DNA from: an uncultured Verrucomicrobiales bacterium
Lineage (GTDB): Bacteria; Verrucomicrobiota; Verrucomicrobiia; Verrucomicrobiales; Akkermansiaceae
Reading direction: 5' to 3'
DNA length: 64,000 nt
Assembly (NCBI GenBank): GCA_949373085.1
Contig: CASICJ010000024.1
Coordinates: 1-64,000, forward strand
Part shown: positions 1 through 8,431 of the stretch, piece after piece
Numbering within the stretch: the stretch's first letter is position 1
Layout: every line of letters begins with the position of its first letter
The notes under the pieces: model-generated
Seen by the model: the letters and a program-made list of their open reading frames with translations, nothing else
The model's database searches: none
What the model was told of the DNA's origin: nothing
Program-made: the position numbers and the translations under genes

Positions 1-2
1 AA

Positions 3-256
3 GGCGTTTCTCGCCGACTTGAGCAGATGGATCAGATGAGCGGCGGGCAAAGCCGCGTTCGTGAGTGGGTTTGGGAACGTCATCCAATCAGACATGGAGC
101 TTGAGGTCGAGGATGCAGGGACTTCCGATCGTGGATTTAGACGGGAGAATTATCGGGATGGTGATCGCGCGTGCCGGGCGGATCAGCACCCTGATTTTGC
201 CGGGTGACGATATCATAGATGCTCTCAAGAATCCTCCCGCGCCGTTCGCACGCTGA
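3..256 (+). pseudogene. Frameshifted C-terminal fragment of a trypsin-like/PDZ serine protease
   Basis: Three short reading-frame pieces join into one sensible protein if single T insertions at about 66 and 124 are removed. Frame 3 gives SRRLEQMDQMSG...SRVRE, the next frame gives GFGNVIQSDMELEVEDAG, and the last gives PIVDLDGRIIGMVIARAGR ending at the TGA at 254-256. The pattern GxPIVDLDGRIIGMVIARAGR resembles the end of a chymotrypsin-fold domain in S1C (HtrA/Do-like) proteases, where a Gly-x-Pro-hydrophobic-Asp stretch follows the active-site region. The 5' part, with the catalytic residues, lies outside the window. The two single-base shifts may be real decay or sequence errors near a contig end. 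Family assignment is by eye and moderate. Confidence 0.5.
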
Positions 257-267
257 GGAAGGCTAAT

Positions 268-381
268 ATGCTCCTTGATCAACAGGGCCAGCAAGGTATT
301 CGCCGTGATCGGATGCGCCGTGAATTAGGGTTGATGCGTCGAATGATGGAGAATCTTCAGCGCGAGTTGGAGCGTGACTAG
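268..381 (+). CDS. Short Arg/Met-rich helical ORF, possibly the displaced tail of the broken protease
   Basis: This 37-codon ORF begins MLLDQQGQQGIRRDRMRREL and ends NLQRELERD before a TAG. It starts 11 bases after the protease fragment stops. The same frame is open upstream across that stop, so it could be a C-terminal coiled-coil tail separated by a third frameshift. It ends 3 bases from the convergent rarA stop. I recognise no family. It may equally be chance. Confidence 0.3.
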   Translation: MLLDQQGQQGIRRDRMRRELGLMRRMMENLQRELERD

Positions 382-384
382 TGG

Positions 385-1731
385 CTATTTTTCTTCGAAT
401 TGGCTTCGCCAGAAATCCAAACGGTCTTTGATCCGCTTCTCCATCCCGTTGATCGTTGGCTCGTAATAGGTGCGACCTTCCGGAAGGTAGGCTTGGGGGG
501 TGAAGTTGCCTTCGTAGTCGTGTGAGTAGAGATACTGCATGGCTGCTTTATCGGCTCCAGATTCTTCAGCGAGTTGCTTTCGAAAGCGAGTGCGGAGGTG
601 CTCTGGAACTTTGAGTGTCATTCCTTTTTCAATATCGGCTTGGGCGGCTCCAAGTGCTTTGTAAGCGGAGTTCGACTTTGGTGCGGTGGCGAGGTGGACG
701 GTAGCGTGGGCTAGAGGAATACGTCCTTCGGGCATTCCCACGAACTCTAAGGCCTGTTGGGCGGATATTGCGAGCTGTAGGGCAGAGGAGTCTGCAAGGC
801 CGATGTCTTCGGAGGCCGAGATCACGAGTCGGCGAGCGATGAACCGAGGATCTTCGCCGGCATGGAGCATTTTGGAGAGCCAGTAAAGGGCGGCGTCGGG
901 ATCAGAACCGCGGATTGATTTGATGAAGGCTGAGATTGTATCGTAATGTTGGTCTCCGTCGGAATCGTAAAGAACGGCTTTTTTCTGAATAGATTCCTCG
1001 GCGATTGCGAGGTCGATAATGATGGTCCCATTCTCAGGAGGGGTGGTGAGAACCGCGAGCTCAAGAGCGGTGAGTGCTTTGCGGGCATCACCGTCAGCTT
1101 TTTCGGCAAGGTGACGGAGGGCATGAGAGTGAGCCTCGATTTTCATCTTACCAAAGCCTCTTTCTTGGTCGTTGAGTGCGCGTTCGAGGAGTGGAACGAG
1201 GTCGTTAGTGGCGACGGGTTCGAGTTGAAAAATCTGGGATCGGGAGACTAAAGGTGAGTTGACGTAAAAGTAGGGATTGTGGGTTGTTGCGCCGATGAAA
1301 CGCACGGTGCCGCGTTCGAGGTGGGGAAGAAGAGAGTCTTGCTGTGCTTTGTTGAATCGGTGGATTTCGTCGATAAATAATACTGTGGTTTGATCTCGGA
1401 GCGTCTGGTAGGTGCGTGCGGCTTCGATCTTGGCACGAATCTCAGCGACATTGGATTCGACACCATTGAGCGATTCGAATCGTGATCCGGTGGAGCGGGC
1501 GATGACACTGGCGAGGGTAGTTTTACCGGTTCCGGGAGGTCCGTAAAAGATGAGGGAAGTGAAGCGGTCGGCTTCGATGGCCCGGCGAAGGAGCTTGCCT
1601 TCGGCTAAAATGTGTTTTTGACCGGCAATCTCAGAAAGCGAGTGAGGCCGCATGCGAGCGGCGAGGGGTTCGCCGGAATGGGACTTCATCTCGTTCGATG
1701 CAGAGTCGTCGGGTGTAAAGAGAGAGTCCAT
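385..1731 (-). CDS. rarA: Replication-associated recombination protein A (RarA/MgsA), AAA+ ATPase
   Basis: The 448-residue product is a full-length member of the RarA/Mgs1/WRNIP1 clamp-loader-like AAA+ family, which acts at stalled replication forks. An N-terminal segment leads into the conserved [18 protein letters not shown] region. Walker A is GPPGTGKTT at about 64-72 and Walker B is LFIDEIHRF with DE at 121-122. A sensor-1 type GATTHNPYF and an SRSQIF segment follow. The C-terminal half holds the helical tetramerisation region, including [23 protein letters not shown] and the conserved [12 protein letters not shown]. The ATG at 1729-1731 is the first good start, and the length matches the usual ~430-450 residues. 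It is transcribed alone, convergent with the broken protease and divergent from the FKBP gene. Confidence 0.96.
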   Translation of the reverse strand: MDSLFTPDDSASNEMKSHSGEPLAARMRPHSLSEIAGQKHILAEGKLLRRAIEADRFTSLIFYGPPGTGKTTLASVIARSTGSRFESLNGVESNVAEIRAKIEAARTYQTLRDQTTVLFIDEIHRFNKAQQDSLLPHLERGTVRFIGATTHNPYFYVNSPLVSRSQIFQLEPVATNDLVPLLERALNDQERGFGKMKIEAHSHALRHLAEKADGDARKALTALELAVLTTPPENGTIIIDLAIAEESIQKKAVLYDSDGDQHYDTISAFIKSIRGSDPDAALYWLSKMLHAGEDPRFIARRLVISASEDIGLADSSALQLAISAQQALEFVGMPEGRIPLAHATVHLATAPKSNSAYKALGAAQADIEKGMTLKVPEHLRTRFRKQLAEESGADKAAMQYLYSHDYEGNFTPQAYLPEGRTYYEPTINGMEKRIKDRLDFWRSQFEEK

Positions 1732-1804
1732 ATCGAAGTTTTAGGACGGAGAGAGAGGAGAGGCCACGGAAAATTTAAGGTTAACGATCTTCGTTGTCTT
1801 GAAA

Positions 1805-2380
1805 ATGGATATCGCTAGGCTTTTTCGAATGGAGTTACGACATCTTGTCCCAATTCTAGTGCTGGTTGGAGCGGTGCTTTTCTTGGTCTTTAGATCTGAT
1901 GAGAAAGCGGAGGATGATCAGTCGAAGTCAGAGAAAGCTAGATCCGCACAGGCTGTTCCGAGTTCATCTTCCAGTGGCGGCGATGATGGTAAGGTCGATA
2001 GACGTTTGGTCTCGAAGCGGGTCTTGAAGGATAAACCGAAAGTGATTACGACAGAATCAGGGCTGCGATATGAAATTTTGACTGAGGGTGAAGGGGATAG
2101 TCCGGGGCCTAGCTCTAGGGTGAAAGTAGATTATTCAGGCACCTTAGCTGATGGAACGGTCTTTGACAGCTCCCGAGAGCGTGGCCAACCCGCGGTTTTT
2201 ACTCTAAATCAGGTGATTAAGGGGTGGACGGAAGGACTTCAGCTTATGAAGCCTGGTGCGTTGTATCGTTTTGTCATTCCGTCTGATCTTGCCTATGGAG
2301 ATTCTGGGGCTGGAAATGTCATTCCTGCTGGGGCGACCCTGACTTTCGAGGTCGAATTGATTTCAATCGAGAAACCATGA
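1805..2380 (+). CDS. Membrane-anchored FKBP-type peptidyl-prolyl cis-trans isomerase
   Basis: The product is about 191 residues. After a short basic start, a hydrophobic segment (VPILVLVGAVLFLVF, about 15-29) anchors the protein. A Ser/Lys/Asp-rich linker follows. The C-terminal ~110 residues form an FKBP domain: ESGLRYEILTEGEG, VDYSGTLADGTVFDSS, QVIKGWTEGLQLMKPG, LAYGD and IPAGATLTFEVELI. These carry the usual active-site Tyr, Asp, Val-Ile and Trp residues. It probably folds exported proteins on the outer face of the inner membrane. I chose the ATG at 1805 over the TTG at 1799, and an internal ATG at 1832 would still keep the anchor. purE starts 3 bases after the stop, so these genes are probably cotranscribed. 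Confidence 0.93.
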   Translation: MDIARLFRMELRHLVPILVLVGAVLFLVFRSDEKAEDDQSKSEKARSAQAVPSSSSSGGDDGKVDRRLVSKRVLKDKPKVITTESGLRYEILTEGEGDSPGPSSRVKVDYSGTLADGTVFDSSRERGQPAVFTLNQVIKGWTEGLQLMKPGALYRFVIPSDLAYGDSGAGNVIPAGATLTFEVELISIEKP

Positions 2381-2383
2381 GCC

Positions 2384-2923
2384 TTGCCAAGGCCAGCTAG
2401 TCCGTTAGATACTCTTTTTGTGAGCGAGACAGAGCAGCCTTTGGTGGGTGTGGTGATGGGAAGTGATTCCGATTGGCCAACCATGGAAAAAGCCGTCGAG
2501 GTTTTGAAGCAATTTGGGGTCCCCTACGAGGCCCGGGTGGTGAGTGCGCACCGCACTCCTGAGTTGTTAGTGGAATATTCTAAGTCGGCTCACGAACGTG
2601 GTTTGAAAGTCATTATTGCAGGAGCTGGTGGAGCAGCGCACCTTCCTGGGATGGTGGCTTCAATGACGATTCTTCCGGTGCTTGGCGTTCCGGTGAAGTC
2701 GCGGGCATTAAGTGGAATGGATTCGCTGCTTTCCATCGTACAGATGCCGAAGGGAATTCCGGTGGCGACTTTTGCGATTGGCGATGCCGGAGCGGGTAAT
2801 GCTGGTCTGTCGGCAATTTCGATTTTGGCGACGACCGATCAGGCTTTGGCGTGCAAGTTGCAGAAATTTAGGGACGATCAACGGGATATGGTGCTTGAAA
2901 AAGTTTTGCCACCTCAATCCTAA
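2384..2923 (+). CDS. purE: N5-carboxyaminoimidazole ribonucleotide mutase, PurE
   Basis: This class I PurE enzyme converts N5-CAIR to CAIR in purine synthesis. The active-site motifs are [20 protein letters not shown] and [16 protein letters not shown], followed by [20 protein letters not shown]. As drawn, the gene starts at a TTG 3 bases after the FKBP stop and gives 179 residues. A GTG at 2420 would give a more typical ~167-residue protein starting [10 protein letters not shown], so the true start is uncertain. The stop overlaps the purK start (TAATG), as expected for a coupled purE-purK pair. Confidence 0.96.
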   Translation: MPRPASPLDTLFVSETEQPLVGVVMGSDSDWPTMEKAVEVLKQFGVPYEARVVSAHRTPELLVEYSKSAHERGLKVIIAGAGGAAHLPGMVASMTILPVLGVPVKSRALSGMDSLLSIVQMPKGIPVATFAIGDAGAGNAGLSAISILATTDQALACKLQKFRDDQRDMVLEKVLPPQS

Positions 2924-4032
2924 TGATGACGCTAGGAATTTTGGGGGGAGGGCAGCTTGCCCGAATGTTGTGCCTTGATGCGAGGCGAATGGGGCTGAGA
3001 ACAGTGGTTTGGAGTGGGACACCGACTGCAGAGCCAACGGAGGGCGTGGCTGACCTAGTTTTGAAGCGTAATTTTGACGATGTTGAAGCGCTCGAGGAAT
3101 TTTGCAGCCAAGTTGATGTGGCAACGGTTGAGTTTGAAAATATTCCGCTGGAAACTTTAAGGGCTGTCGAGCAGGCGGTTGGACTTTATCCTTCCGCTGA
3201 AAGTATTGGAGTTAGCCAGCACCGTTCACGTGAGAAGACCTTTTTCCGGGAGCGCGGGATTCCTTGTGCACCCTTCATGTTAGTGAATTCTCTCGCTGAA
3301 CTTAAAGCAGCACATGAGGAGATTGGGCCGAACACCGTTTTGAAGACGGCGGCCTTTGGCTATGATGGCAAGGGACAGGTTAAAATTACCTCAGTTGACG
3401 AATTAGAGGCAGCTTGGGACTCGGTGGAAGGTGGACCTTCGGTTCTGGAGGGGTTTGTCGATTTCCAGTGCGAGGTCTCCGTCTTAGTAGCACGCGATCA
3501 AGGTGGTTCTTGTTTGGCGTTTCCGGTAGCGGAGAATGAGCACCGAAACCATATTCTTGATCTGACGATTGTCCCAGCACGGGTTTCTGTAGAAACCTTG
3601 GCGGAGGCTGAGTCGATCGCGATCCGTTTGGCGGAGGAGTTGGACTATCGGGGGCTTCTTGCGGTTGAGTTTTTTGTTGAGAAATCGGGTCATGTGGTGG
3701 TGAATGAGATGGCGCCCCGTCCGCACAATTCAGGGCACTTTACCATGAATGGTTGCGTGACTTCACAGTTTGAGCAGCAATTAAGATCTGTTTGTGGGCT
3801 TCCGCTTGGCTCAACCGAATTGTTGAGCGACACCGTCATGGTGAATTTGCTCAGCGACATGTGGAATCCAGATTTAAAGACCAGCGAGATTTGTGCGACC
3901 GAAGGTGCGAAGTTGCACCTCTATGGGAAAAGTAGTCTCGGTGAACGGCGTAAGCTTGGCCACGTCAATGTGGTGGGTGGCCATGATGTGGAAGCGCGAG
4001 CTCGCCAGCTGAAGAAAAAGCTTTTAAGTTGA
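2923..4032 (+). CDS. purK: N5-carboxyaminoimidazole ribonucleotide synthase, PurK
   Basis: PurK is an ATP-grasp enzyme that carboxylates AIR with ATP and bicarbonate to make N5-CAIR, the substrate of the PurE encoded just upstream. The 369-residue product opens with the preATP-grasp motif LGILGGGQLARMLCLDARRMG. It carries the ATP-grasp region (KTAAFGYDGKGQ, VLEGFVDFQCEVSVLVAR) and VVNEMAPRPHNSGHFT with the magnesium/ATP-binding Glu and Asn. The C-terminal part is HLYGKSSLGERRKLGHVNV. The ATG shares one base with the purE stop. Length is normal. Confidence 0.97.
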   Translation: MMTLGILGGGQLARMLCLDARRMGLRTVVWSGTPTAEPTEGVADLVLKRNFDDVEALEEFCSQVDVATVEFENIPLETLRAVEQAVGLYPSAESIGVSQHRSREKTFFRERGIPCAPFMLVNSLAELKAAHEEIGPNTVLKTAAFGYDGKGQVKITSVDELEAAWDSVEGGPSVLEGFVDFQCEVSVLVARDQGGSCLAFPVAENEHRNHILDLTIVPARVSVETLAEAESIAIRLAEELDYRGLLAVEFFVEKSGHVVVNEMAPRPHNSGHFTMNGCVTSQFEQQLRSVCGLPLGSTELLSDTVMVNLLSDMWNPDLKTSEICATEGAKLHLYGKSSLGERRKLGHVNVVGGHDVEARARQLKKKLLS

Positions 4033-4038
4033 GTGAGG

Positions 4039-4851
4039 ATGAAATTCTTATTCTCGTTCTTATTCATGTTTCTTCCGGTAACGGGTGAAGTCAAAGTGGT
4101 GACTTATAATGTTCGTCAGGATACGAGTGGCGATCGGGGTGAGCGAGATTGGAAGAGTCGCTCGCCGCACGTTGTGGAGTTTCTGAAAAAAGGAAACTTC
4201 TCAATTATCGGACTTCAAGAAGCGAAGCATAATCAGGTTGAAGATGTCAAAAGGGGGCTCTCTAAATTTGTCCAGATCGGAGTTGGCCGGGATGATGGAA
4301 GGAAGCGTGGGGAGTATTCTCCAATCTTTTTTGACCCTGAAATATGGAAGGCCGATATGGCGGAGCAGGGGACGTTTTGGCTTTCAGACACGCCAAAAAA
4401 ACCCGGGAGTATGACTTGGGGGAATCGTGTCACGCGGATTTGCTCTTGGGTACGGTTGATCGGAAAAGAGGGTGAATCACTTTACGTCTATAACACACAC
4501 TGGGACCACCAAAGCCAACCGTCACGCGAGAAGGCAGCAGAGTTAATCCTGAAGCGAGTTTCAGAACGAAAGCATTCTGGTGCCCCTGTGATATTAATGG
4601 GGGATTTCAATGCCACCACCGCGAACCCAGCGATCAAGACTCTCATTAAGTCGGGCGCTTTGGTTGATCATGGCGGGGAAAGGCAGAAGCAGACTTTTAA
4701 TTTTTGGAAGCCTGGTTTGAATGAAGGCCTGCGAATCGATCACATCTTCACGAGCCCTTTGATTAAAAAAGCAAAGATTGAAGTTCCGGCCGCTAGCGAT
4801 CCGGTAGACTCGGATCACAATCCGGTGATTTTGACTTTCGACGGGATCTAG
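4039..4851 (+). CDS. Secreted endonuclease/exonuclease/phosphatase family protein
   Basis: The 270-residue product begins with a signal peptide (MKFLFSFLFMFLPVTGEV) and continues as one EEP fold. Family motifs are VVTYNVRQ near the mature start, IIGLQEA (metal-binding Glu), YVYNTHWDH, ILMGDFNATTANP, LRIDHIFTS and SDHNPVIL with the catalytic Asp-His pair. Such exported proteins can be phosphodiesterases or nucleases, and the substrate cannot be told. I prefer the ATG at 4039 to the GTG at 4033. It follows purK by 6 bases and may be read with it. Its TAG lies in a CTAG that also supplies the stop of the convergent neighbour. Confidence 0.88.
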   Translation: MKFLFSFLFMFLPVTGEVKVVTYNVRQDTSGDRGERDWKSRSPHVVEFLKKGNFSIIGLQEAKHNQVEDVKRGLSKFVQIGVGRDDGRKRGEYSPIFFDPEIWKADMAEQGTFWLSDTPKKPGSMTWGNRVTRICSWVRLIGKEGESLYVYNTHWDHQSQPSREKAAELILKRVSERKHSGAPVILMGDFNATTANPAIKTLIKSGALVDHGGERQKQTFNFWKPGLNEGLRIDHIFTSPLIKKAKIEVPAASDPVDSDHNPVILTFDGI

Positions 4852-6296
4852 ATATCGATCACGTAGCCGCCCTTATTGTTGACCGCTTCAGCTTCATCAA
4901 CATGGATCCAACGGATGGAGTAGTTTTTCCCCCACGAGTCACTAACGGCGATTTCATTGGTCTCTTCGTTGTAACCAATGATCATACAGAGGTGGAAGTT
5001 AGCTTTGGTCTGTAATACTTCAGAGTTCTTTTCGGCTGCGATTGCAATCTTTGAAGCGTAGTCCGTCCAGTTAGTGACATTACGCCTGGCCCGAGTTCGG
5101 GCATTTGCGACTTGATTGTAACCGGGCAGGCTGCACATCTGCCATAAGATTGGAACTCCCTTATCGATGTATCTTTTGAGCTTATTGGGAGCAAGTGACT
5201 TGAGTGGGATCTCACGCGCAGTGCGACCTCCTTTGCTCCGTGTCGTGAAGGCAACTTCTTCGTAGAGTTTTTGGGTGTTTGTTCCTCCACCTCCTTCGGT
5301 TGCGAGCGTTGCGAGAAGATACATGTCGGAAGGAACTCCGGCGTGTCGCATCGCACGCTCGAAGGTGGCAGGTGCACAATATCCTTTTGGGCCTTGGTCT
5401 ACCATGGGGATGTTCTTTATCTGAACATCGCCATTATCTTCATGGGACACGTTCTTTTTGAGGCGTGCTTTGATTTCGCCATCGCTCACACGGGAAAAAC
5501 GACCTCCACCGTCGGCGAACGAGGCTCGGACAATACTGAGTCTCACATATTCTTCTTTTACGTGCGCTAAAAGAAAGGAATGGCCGTTCCAATCCCAGCG
5601 CTTGACTTTGTGCTTATCATTACCCTGGCCGAGCATCCGCTGTTCGGTTGGCTCGCCGAGCACCGATGTGATGGTTCTTGCGATAGATGCTTCATCATAC
5701 ATCATTGCACCTTCGAGGGTGTTACGATCAATCTCTTTTCCGTTATTTTTGAAGTGGTCTTCGCCCGCTCCCGCAGTGCTAAGGGAATCACCTTTATTAG
5801 AATAAATAATAGAGAGTGAAAGCGTCCGGCCTTCATGATCGCCATAGGTTACGACGGTTTTGGGTTTCGCTCCAGCGAGGGAATAAGATCCCCGCGTATA
5901 GAGCCGATAGCTACTGGTGAAGGGTGTTTCTGACTCAGTTGGAAGGCGGAGTCGCCGGGCGACATTGCGAGCAGGTTCATTCCAGATATTACCATTGCTG
6001 GCAAAGAGTTGGTGGCTGAGAGCTTCGTTCAGCAGTTTGAGGTGTTTCTCAACCTTCTCTCGATGGGCCGTCCAAGTGTTTCGTATATCGTTGCGGGACA
6101 CTTCAGACAGATAAGCCAAGGGGGTTTTGAATTCCTGTCCATCGGAGCGCCTTAGGAGCGCAACTTCCTTTTCTAAGTTGAGGAGCTCAACACGAAGCTT
6201 GTCGGTGCCGTTGGCCTCCTGAAGAGTGATCAAAGGCTCAGAATTGGCTGCGAGAGTGACTAGGCAGAGGGTAGATGTGATCTTGCGAAAGGGCAT
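4848..6296 (-). CDS. Exported C39-like papain-fold peptidase with N-terminal SHD1-like domain
   Basis: The 482-residue product has a short N-terminal hydrophobic stretch (ITSTLCLVTLAANS), suggesting export. Residues about 34-75 (LRVELLNLEKEVALLRRSDG...TPLAYLS) resemble the SHD1 module common in exported Planctomycetes/Verrucomicrobia proteins. The middle is unassigned. The C-terminal 190 residues look like a C39/papain-like cysteine peptidase: IPMVDQGPKGYCAPAT gives oxyanion Gln301 and nucleophile Cys307, FHLCMIIGY gives His435, and VSDSW gives Asp453. The triad therefore seems intact. The substrate is unknown. It is convergent with the EEP gene, sharing its stop tetranucleotide, and is followed on the other side by the tmRNA gene. 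Confidence 0.75.
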   Translation of the reverse strand: MPFRKITSTLCLVTLAANSEPLITLQEANGTDKLRVELLNLEKEVALLRRSDGQEFKTPLAYLSEVSRNDIRNTWTAHREKVEKHLKLLNEALSHQLFASNGNIWNEPARNVARRLRLPTESETPFTSSYRLYTRGSYSLAGAKPKTVVTYGDHEGRTLSLSIIYSNKGDSLSTAGAGEDHFKNNGKEIDRNTLEGAMMYDEASIARTITSVLGEPTEQRMLGQGNDKHKVKRWDWNGHSFLLAHVKEEYVRLSIVRASFADGGGRFSRVSDGEIKARLKKNVSHEDNGDVQIKNIPMVDQGPKGYCAPATFERAMRHAGVPSDMYLLATLATEGGGGTNTQKLYEEVAFTTRSKGGRTAREIPLKSLAPNKLKRYIDKGVPILWQMCSLPGYNQVANARTRARRNVTNWTDYASKIAIAAEKNSEVLQTKANFHLCMIIGYNEETNEIAVSDSWGKNYSIRWIHVDEAEAVNNKGGYVIDI

Positions 6297-6340
6297 GAGA
6301 ATCGGGGATTGAGGAAGCTATGGCAGAAACGCGATTCCGC

Positions 6341-6367
6341 TTGAATAAATTAGTTTCATCATACATC
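6341..6367 (+). promoter_or_regulatory. Possible sigma-70 type promoter for tmRNA
   Basis: TTGAAT at 6341-6346 and TACATC at 6362-6367 are separated by 15 bases and lie 17 bases before the tmRNA 5' end. The spacing is short, so this is only a candidate. Confidence 0.25.
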
Positions 6368-6383
6368 AATAACGACAGCTTGT

Positions 6384-6741
6384 GGGGGCGTTCTGGTTTC
6401 GACTGGATGCTTGAAACGCTGGCTGCATGTAGAGGTTGATCGGTTGGCCTCTTTAAAAAGCCGTTCAAAACAAATAATTGCAGACTCTAACGAGCTCGCA
6501 CTTGCTGCTTAATTGACAGCAACGTCCCAATCCTTACGCCTATTACGGGGCGGGGCGACTACTTAATAGGCTGGCTTCTAAGCCGGGGATCCGGGCGAGG
6601 GAGCGAGATTCAACAGGATTATCGGATCAGTGAACGGGCCGGGTGAGGCTCATCGATCTTAAAGCAGCAAACGCCCGGCTAAACTTGTAGATGCCTTCGT
6701 GAAAGGTCTTCAGGACAGGGGTTCGACTCCCCTCGCCTCCA
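6384..6741 (+). ncRNA. ssrA: Transfer-messenger RNA (tmRNA)
   Basis: The 5' end GGGGGCGTTCTGGTTTCGAC and the 3' end with GGGGTTCGACTCCCC are the conserved tRNA-like parts of a one-piece tmRNA. The 5' GGGGGCG pairs with CGCCTCC at 6734-6740 to form the acceptor stem, leaving A6741 as discriminator. CCA is not encoded (CTT follows). The tag reading frame begins at GCA 6480 and ends at TAA 6510-6512, giving ADSNELALAA with the -ALAA end recognised by tail-specific proteases. The region between tag and 3' part would form the pseudoknots. Length about 358 nt is normal. It rescues stalled ribosomes together with SmpB, which is not in the window. Confidence 0.96.
6480..6512 (+). other. tmRNA proteolysis-tag reading frame
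   Basis: Codons GCA GAC TCT AAC GAG CTC GCA CTT GCT GCT TAA encode the tag ADSNELALAA. The resume codon is taken to be the GCA, by analogy with the Ala resume codon of other tmRNAs. Confidence 0.85.
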
Positions 6742-6744
6742 CTT

Positions 6745-7197
6745 TTTAATAATAAAAGAGTAGTGACTCATTTCGACCGTTACTCTGCGCCCTCATGGAT
6801 CGGGCTTCTTTGAGTTTTAGGGTGAGTCGAGACTAGGGGAAGGTTGCCCGTGTCCGACCTCCGATTCTTTAAGCTGTGGGGATGGCATGGGTGCCCCGGG
6901 CACTAATCTTCTGCGGATGAATGTGGGGCAATAATGTCTTGAGATGGAGTGAAATCTGTAACGGGAGCAAAAAATAATGGTTTTTGGCACTGGTGGTATT
7001 AAACGACGCATCTTTTTATTGCATGTAATTTGCAATATGGACATTTTCTCCCTGAAAGTTAGCGTGAGTTAGCTTTTTGTTTTTCATACCGTTTGGCCCG
7101 GCCTCAATAAGACCTTTAATGGGTCTGAGCAGGAGGCCTGCAGGGTGAGATGAAATGAAACTGGCGACGCATTCCCCATCAGATAAAATCACGAGCT
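6745..7197. other. Gene-free interval between tmRNA and the ThuA gene
   Basis: No convincing coding frame, RNA gene or terminator hairpin was seen. The only structure noted is a 6-bp inverted repeat, ATTGCA at 7018-7023 and TGCAAT at 7031-7036, separated by 7 bases. It lies about 160 bases before the next start codon and could be an operator or chance. Confidence 0.5.
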
Positions 7198-8082
7198 ATG
7201 AAAAAGAAAATCCTCGCAGCAGCCGCGGCAATTCTAGCATCCCTAGTCCCGGGAAGCCTCTTCTCGGCAGAGAAAATTAGGGTGCTCATTGCCGATGGCC
7301 CCCAAGGAGCCCATCAGTATCAAGAAACGACTCCTGTCCTAAAACAGCTTTTTACTAAAGTTCCCCAGTTTAAAGTCGATGACACCCGTTCTTCGAAGGA
7401 GTCTTGCGCAGACGGTTCCTATAAGCCCGACTTCAGCAAATATGATGTGGTTGTGATGAATGAAGGATACGGGGCTCCCGATTGGCCAAAAGGCACCCAG
7501 AGGGCTTTTGAAAAGTATATTGCGAATGGTGGAGGAATGGTCTCGATTCATGCTGCGAACAACTGCTGGCCAAATTGGAAAGAGTATAACAAAATGACGG
7601 CGATCGGCGGGTGGGGTGGCCGCAACGAGAAAAGCGGGCCTTACCTTTATATTAATGACAAAGGTGAGGTTGTCCGGGATACATCAAAAGGAAAGGGAGG
7701 AGCTCACGGGCCTCAGCATGAATTTGAGTTGGTGGTAAGAGAAAAAGAACACCCTATTATGAAAGGGCTCCCCCCGGTTTTTAAACATGGGCCCGATGAG
7801 CTTTATGACAAGTTGCGTGGTCCGGCTGAAAAAGTAACGATCTTAGCGACTGCTTTCTCGTCAAAAGAGAAAAAGGGGACTGGGCGACATGAGCCGGCCT
7901 TGATGACTATCTCATATGGCAAGGGTAGGGTCTTTCATTCTATTTTAGGTCATCATGTCAAACAAATCAAAGAGGGTAGCTTCGTGACCACATTTTTACG
8001 TGGGACCGAGTGGGCTGCCACCGGGGAAGTGACAATCCCTGTTCCGAAAGATTTCCCAAACCAGAAATTTGAGGTTGATTAA
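7198..8082 (+). CDS. Exported ThuA-like domain protein
   Basis: The 294-residue product starts with a clear signal peptide (MKKKILAAAAAILASLVPGSLFSA). The rest is a single ThuA-like (class I glutamine amidotransferase-like) domain: IRVLIADGPQGAHQY, YDVVVMNEGYGAPDWP, FEKYIANGGGMVSIHAANN, HPIMKGLPPVFKHGPDELY, and near the end YGKGRVFHSILGHH. ThuA-like proteins are abundant in Planctomycetes and Verrucomicrobia and are linked to sugar metabolism, but the reaction is mostly unknown. It is a single gene, 3' of tmRNA, and not obviously part of the GC-rich block that follows. Confidence 0.88.
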   Translation: MKKKILAAAAAILASLVPGSLFSAEKIRVLIADGPQGAHQYQETTPVLKQLFTKVPQFKVDDTRSSKESCADGSYKPDFSKYDVVVMNEGYGAPDWPKGTQRAFEKYIANGGGMVSIHAANNCWPNWKEYNKMTAIGGWGGRNEKSGPYLYINDKGEVVRDTSKGKGGAHGPQHEFELVVREKEHPIMKGLPPVFKHGPDELYDKLRGPAEKVTILATAFSSKEKKGTGRHEPALMTISYGKGRVFHSILGHHVKQIKEGSFVTTFLRGTEWAATGEVTIPVPKDFPNQKFEVD

Positions 8083-8431
8083 CTCTAAGTTAGGAATCTC
8101 TCATCTTAAGACAGCACACGCGCGTGCGTTGAGAGCGCTCTACAAGAGCTTTGAGACTGATGTTCGCACGCTCTCTTAGTCTCTAAGCTACCGCGATGGA
8201 TGAGAAGAAATGATCCCAATCCAACACGCAAAATCTGAGAAGCAGATCAAGCGAATCTTTGGCCATGGGGACGAAGTTCGAAAATTAAAGTTTACTGCTG
8301 ACGGAAAGCTCCTCGCACCACGCTGTATTAACAGCGGTCCTCGTCTTTCTTCATATCCGGGCCCAGCATCCGAGTGAGCCGCTCGGTAAAGGGCAAGGAA
8401 TGGTTTCGCGATGGTCATGAGCGGAACATCG
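8083..8431. other. Interval at the edge of the GC-rich block
   Basis: This stretch holds no complete gene. A WD40-like remnant lies at 8210-8377. A 7-bp inverted repeat (GCGTGCG at 8122-8128, CGCACGC at 8165-8171) with a 36-base loop and no T-run follows the ThuA gene, too weak to call a terminator. It may mark a junction between native and acquired sequence. Confidence 0.4.
8210..8377 (+). pseudogene. Fragment of a WD40-repeat protein
   Basis: A 55-codon ORF contains FGHGDEVRKLKFTADGKLLA, which matches one WD40 blade (GHxDxVxxLxFTxDGKxLA). After this the similarity stops abruptly and the frame ends. No flanking blades were found in any frame. I read it as a leftover of a larger beta-propeller gene, probably truncated when the adjacent accessory block was inserted or rearranged. 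Confidence 0.4.

Noticed and set aside
6384-6741. tmRNA as the integration site of the accessory block at 8.4-13.7 kb
   Set aside because: No copy of the tmRNA 3' end was seen at the far side of the block, there is no integrase, and the ThuA gene lies between.
8122-8171. Inverted repeat GCGTGCG/CGCACGC after the ThuA gene as a terminator
   Set aside because: The loop is 36 bases and no T-run follows.
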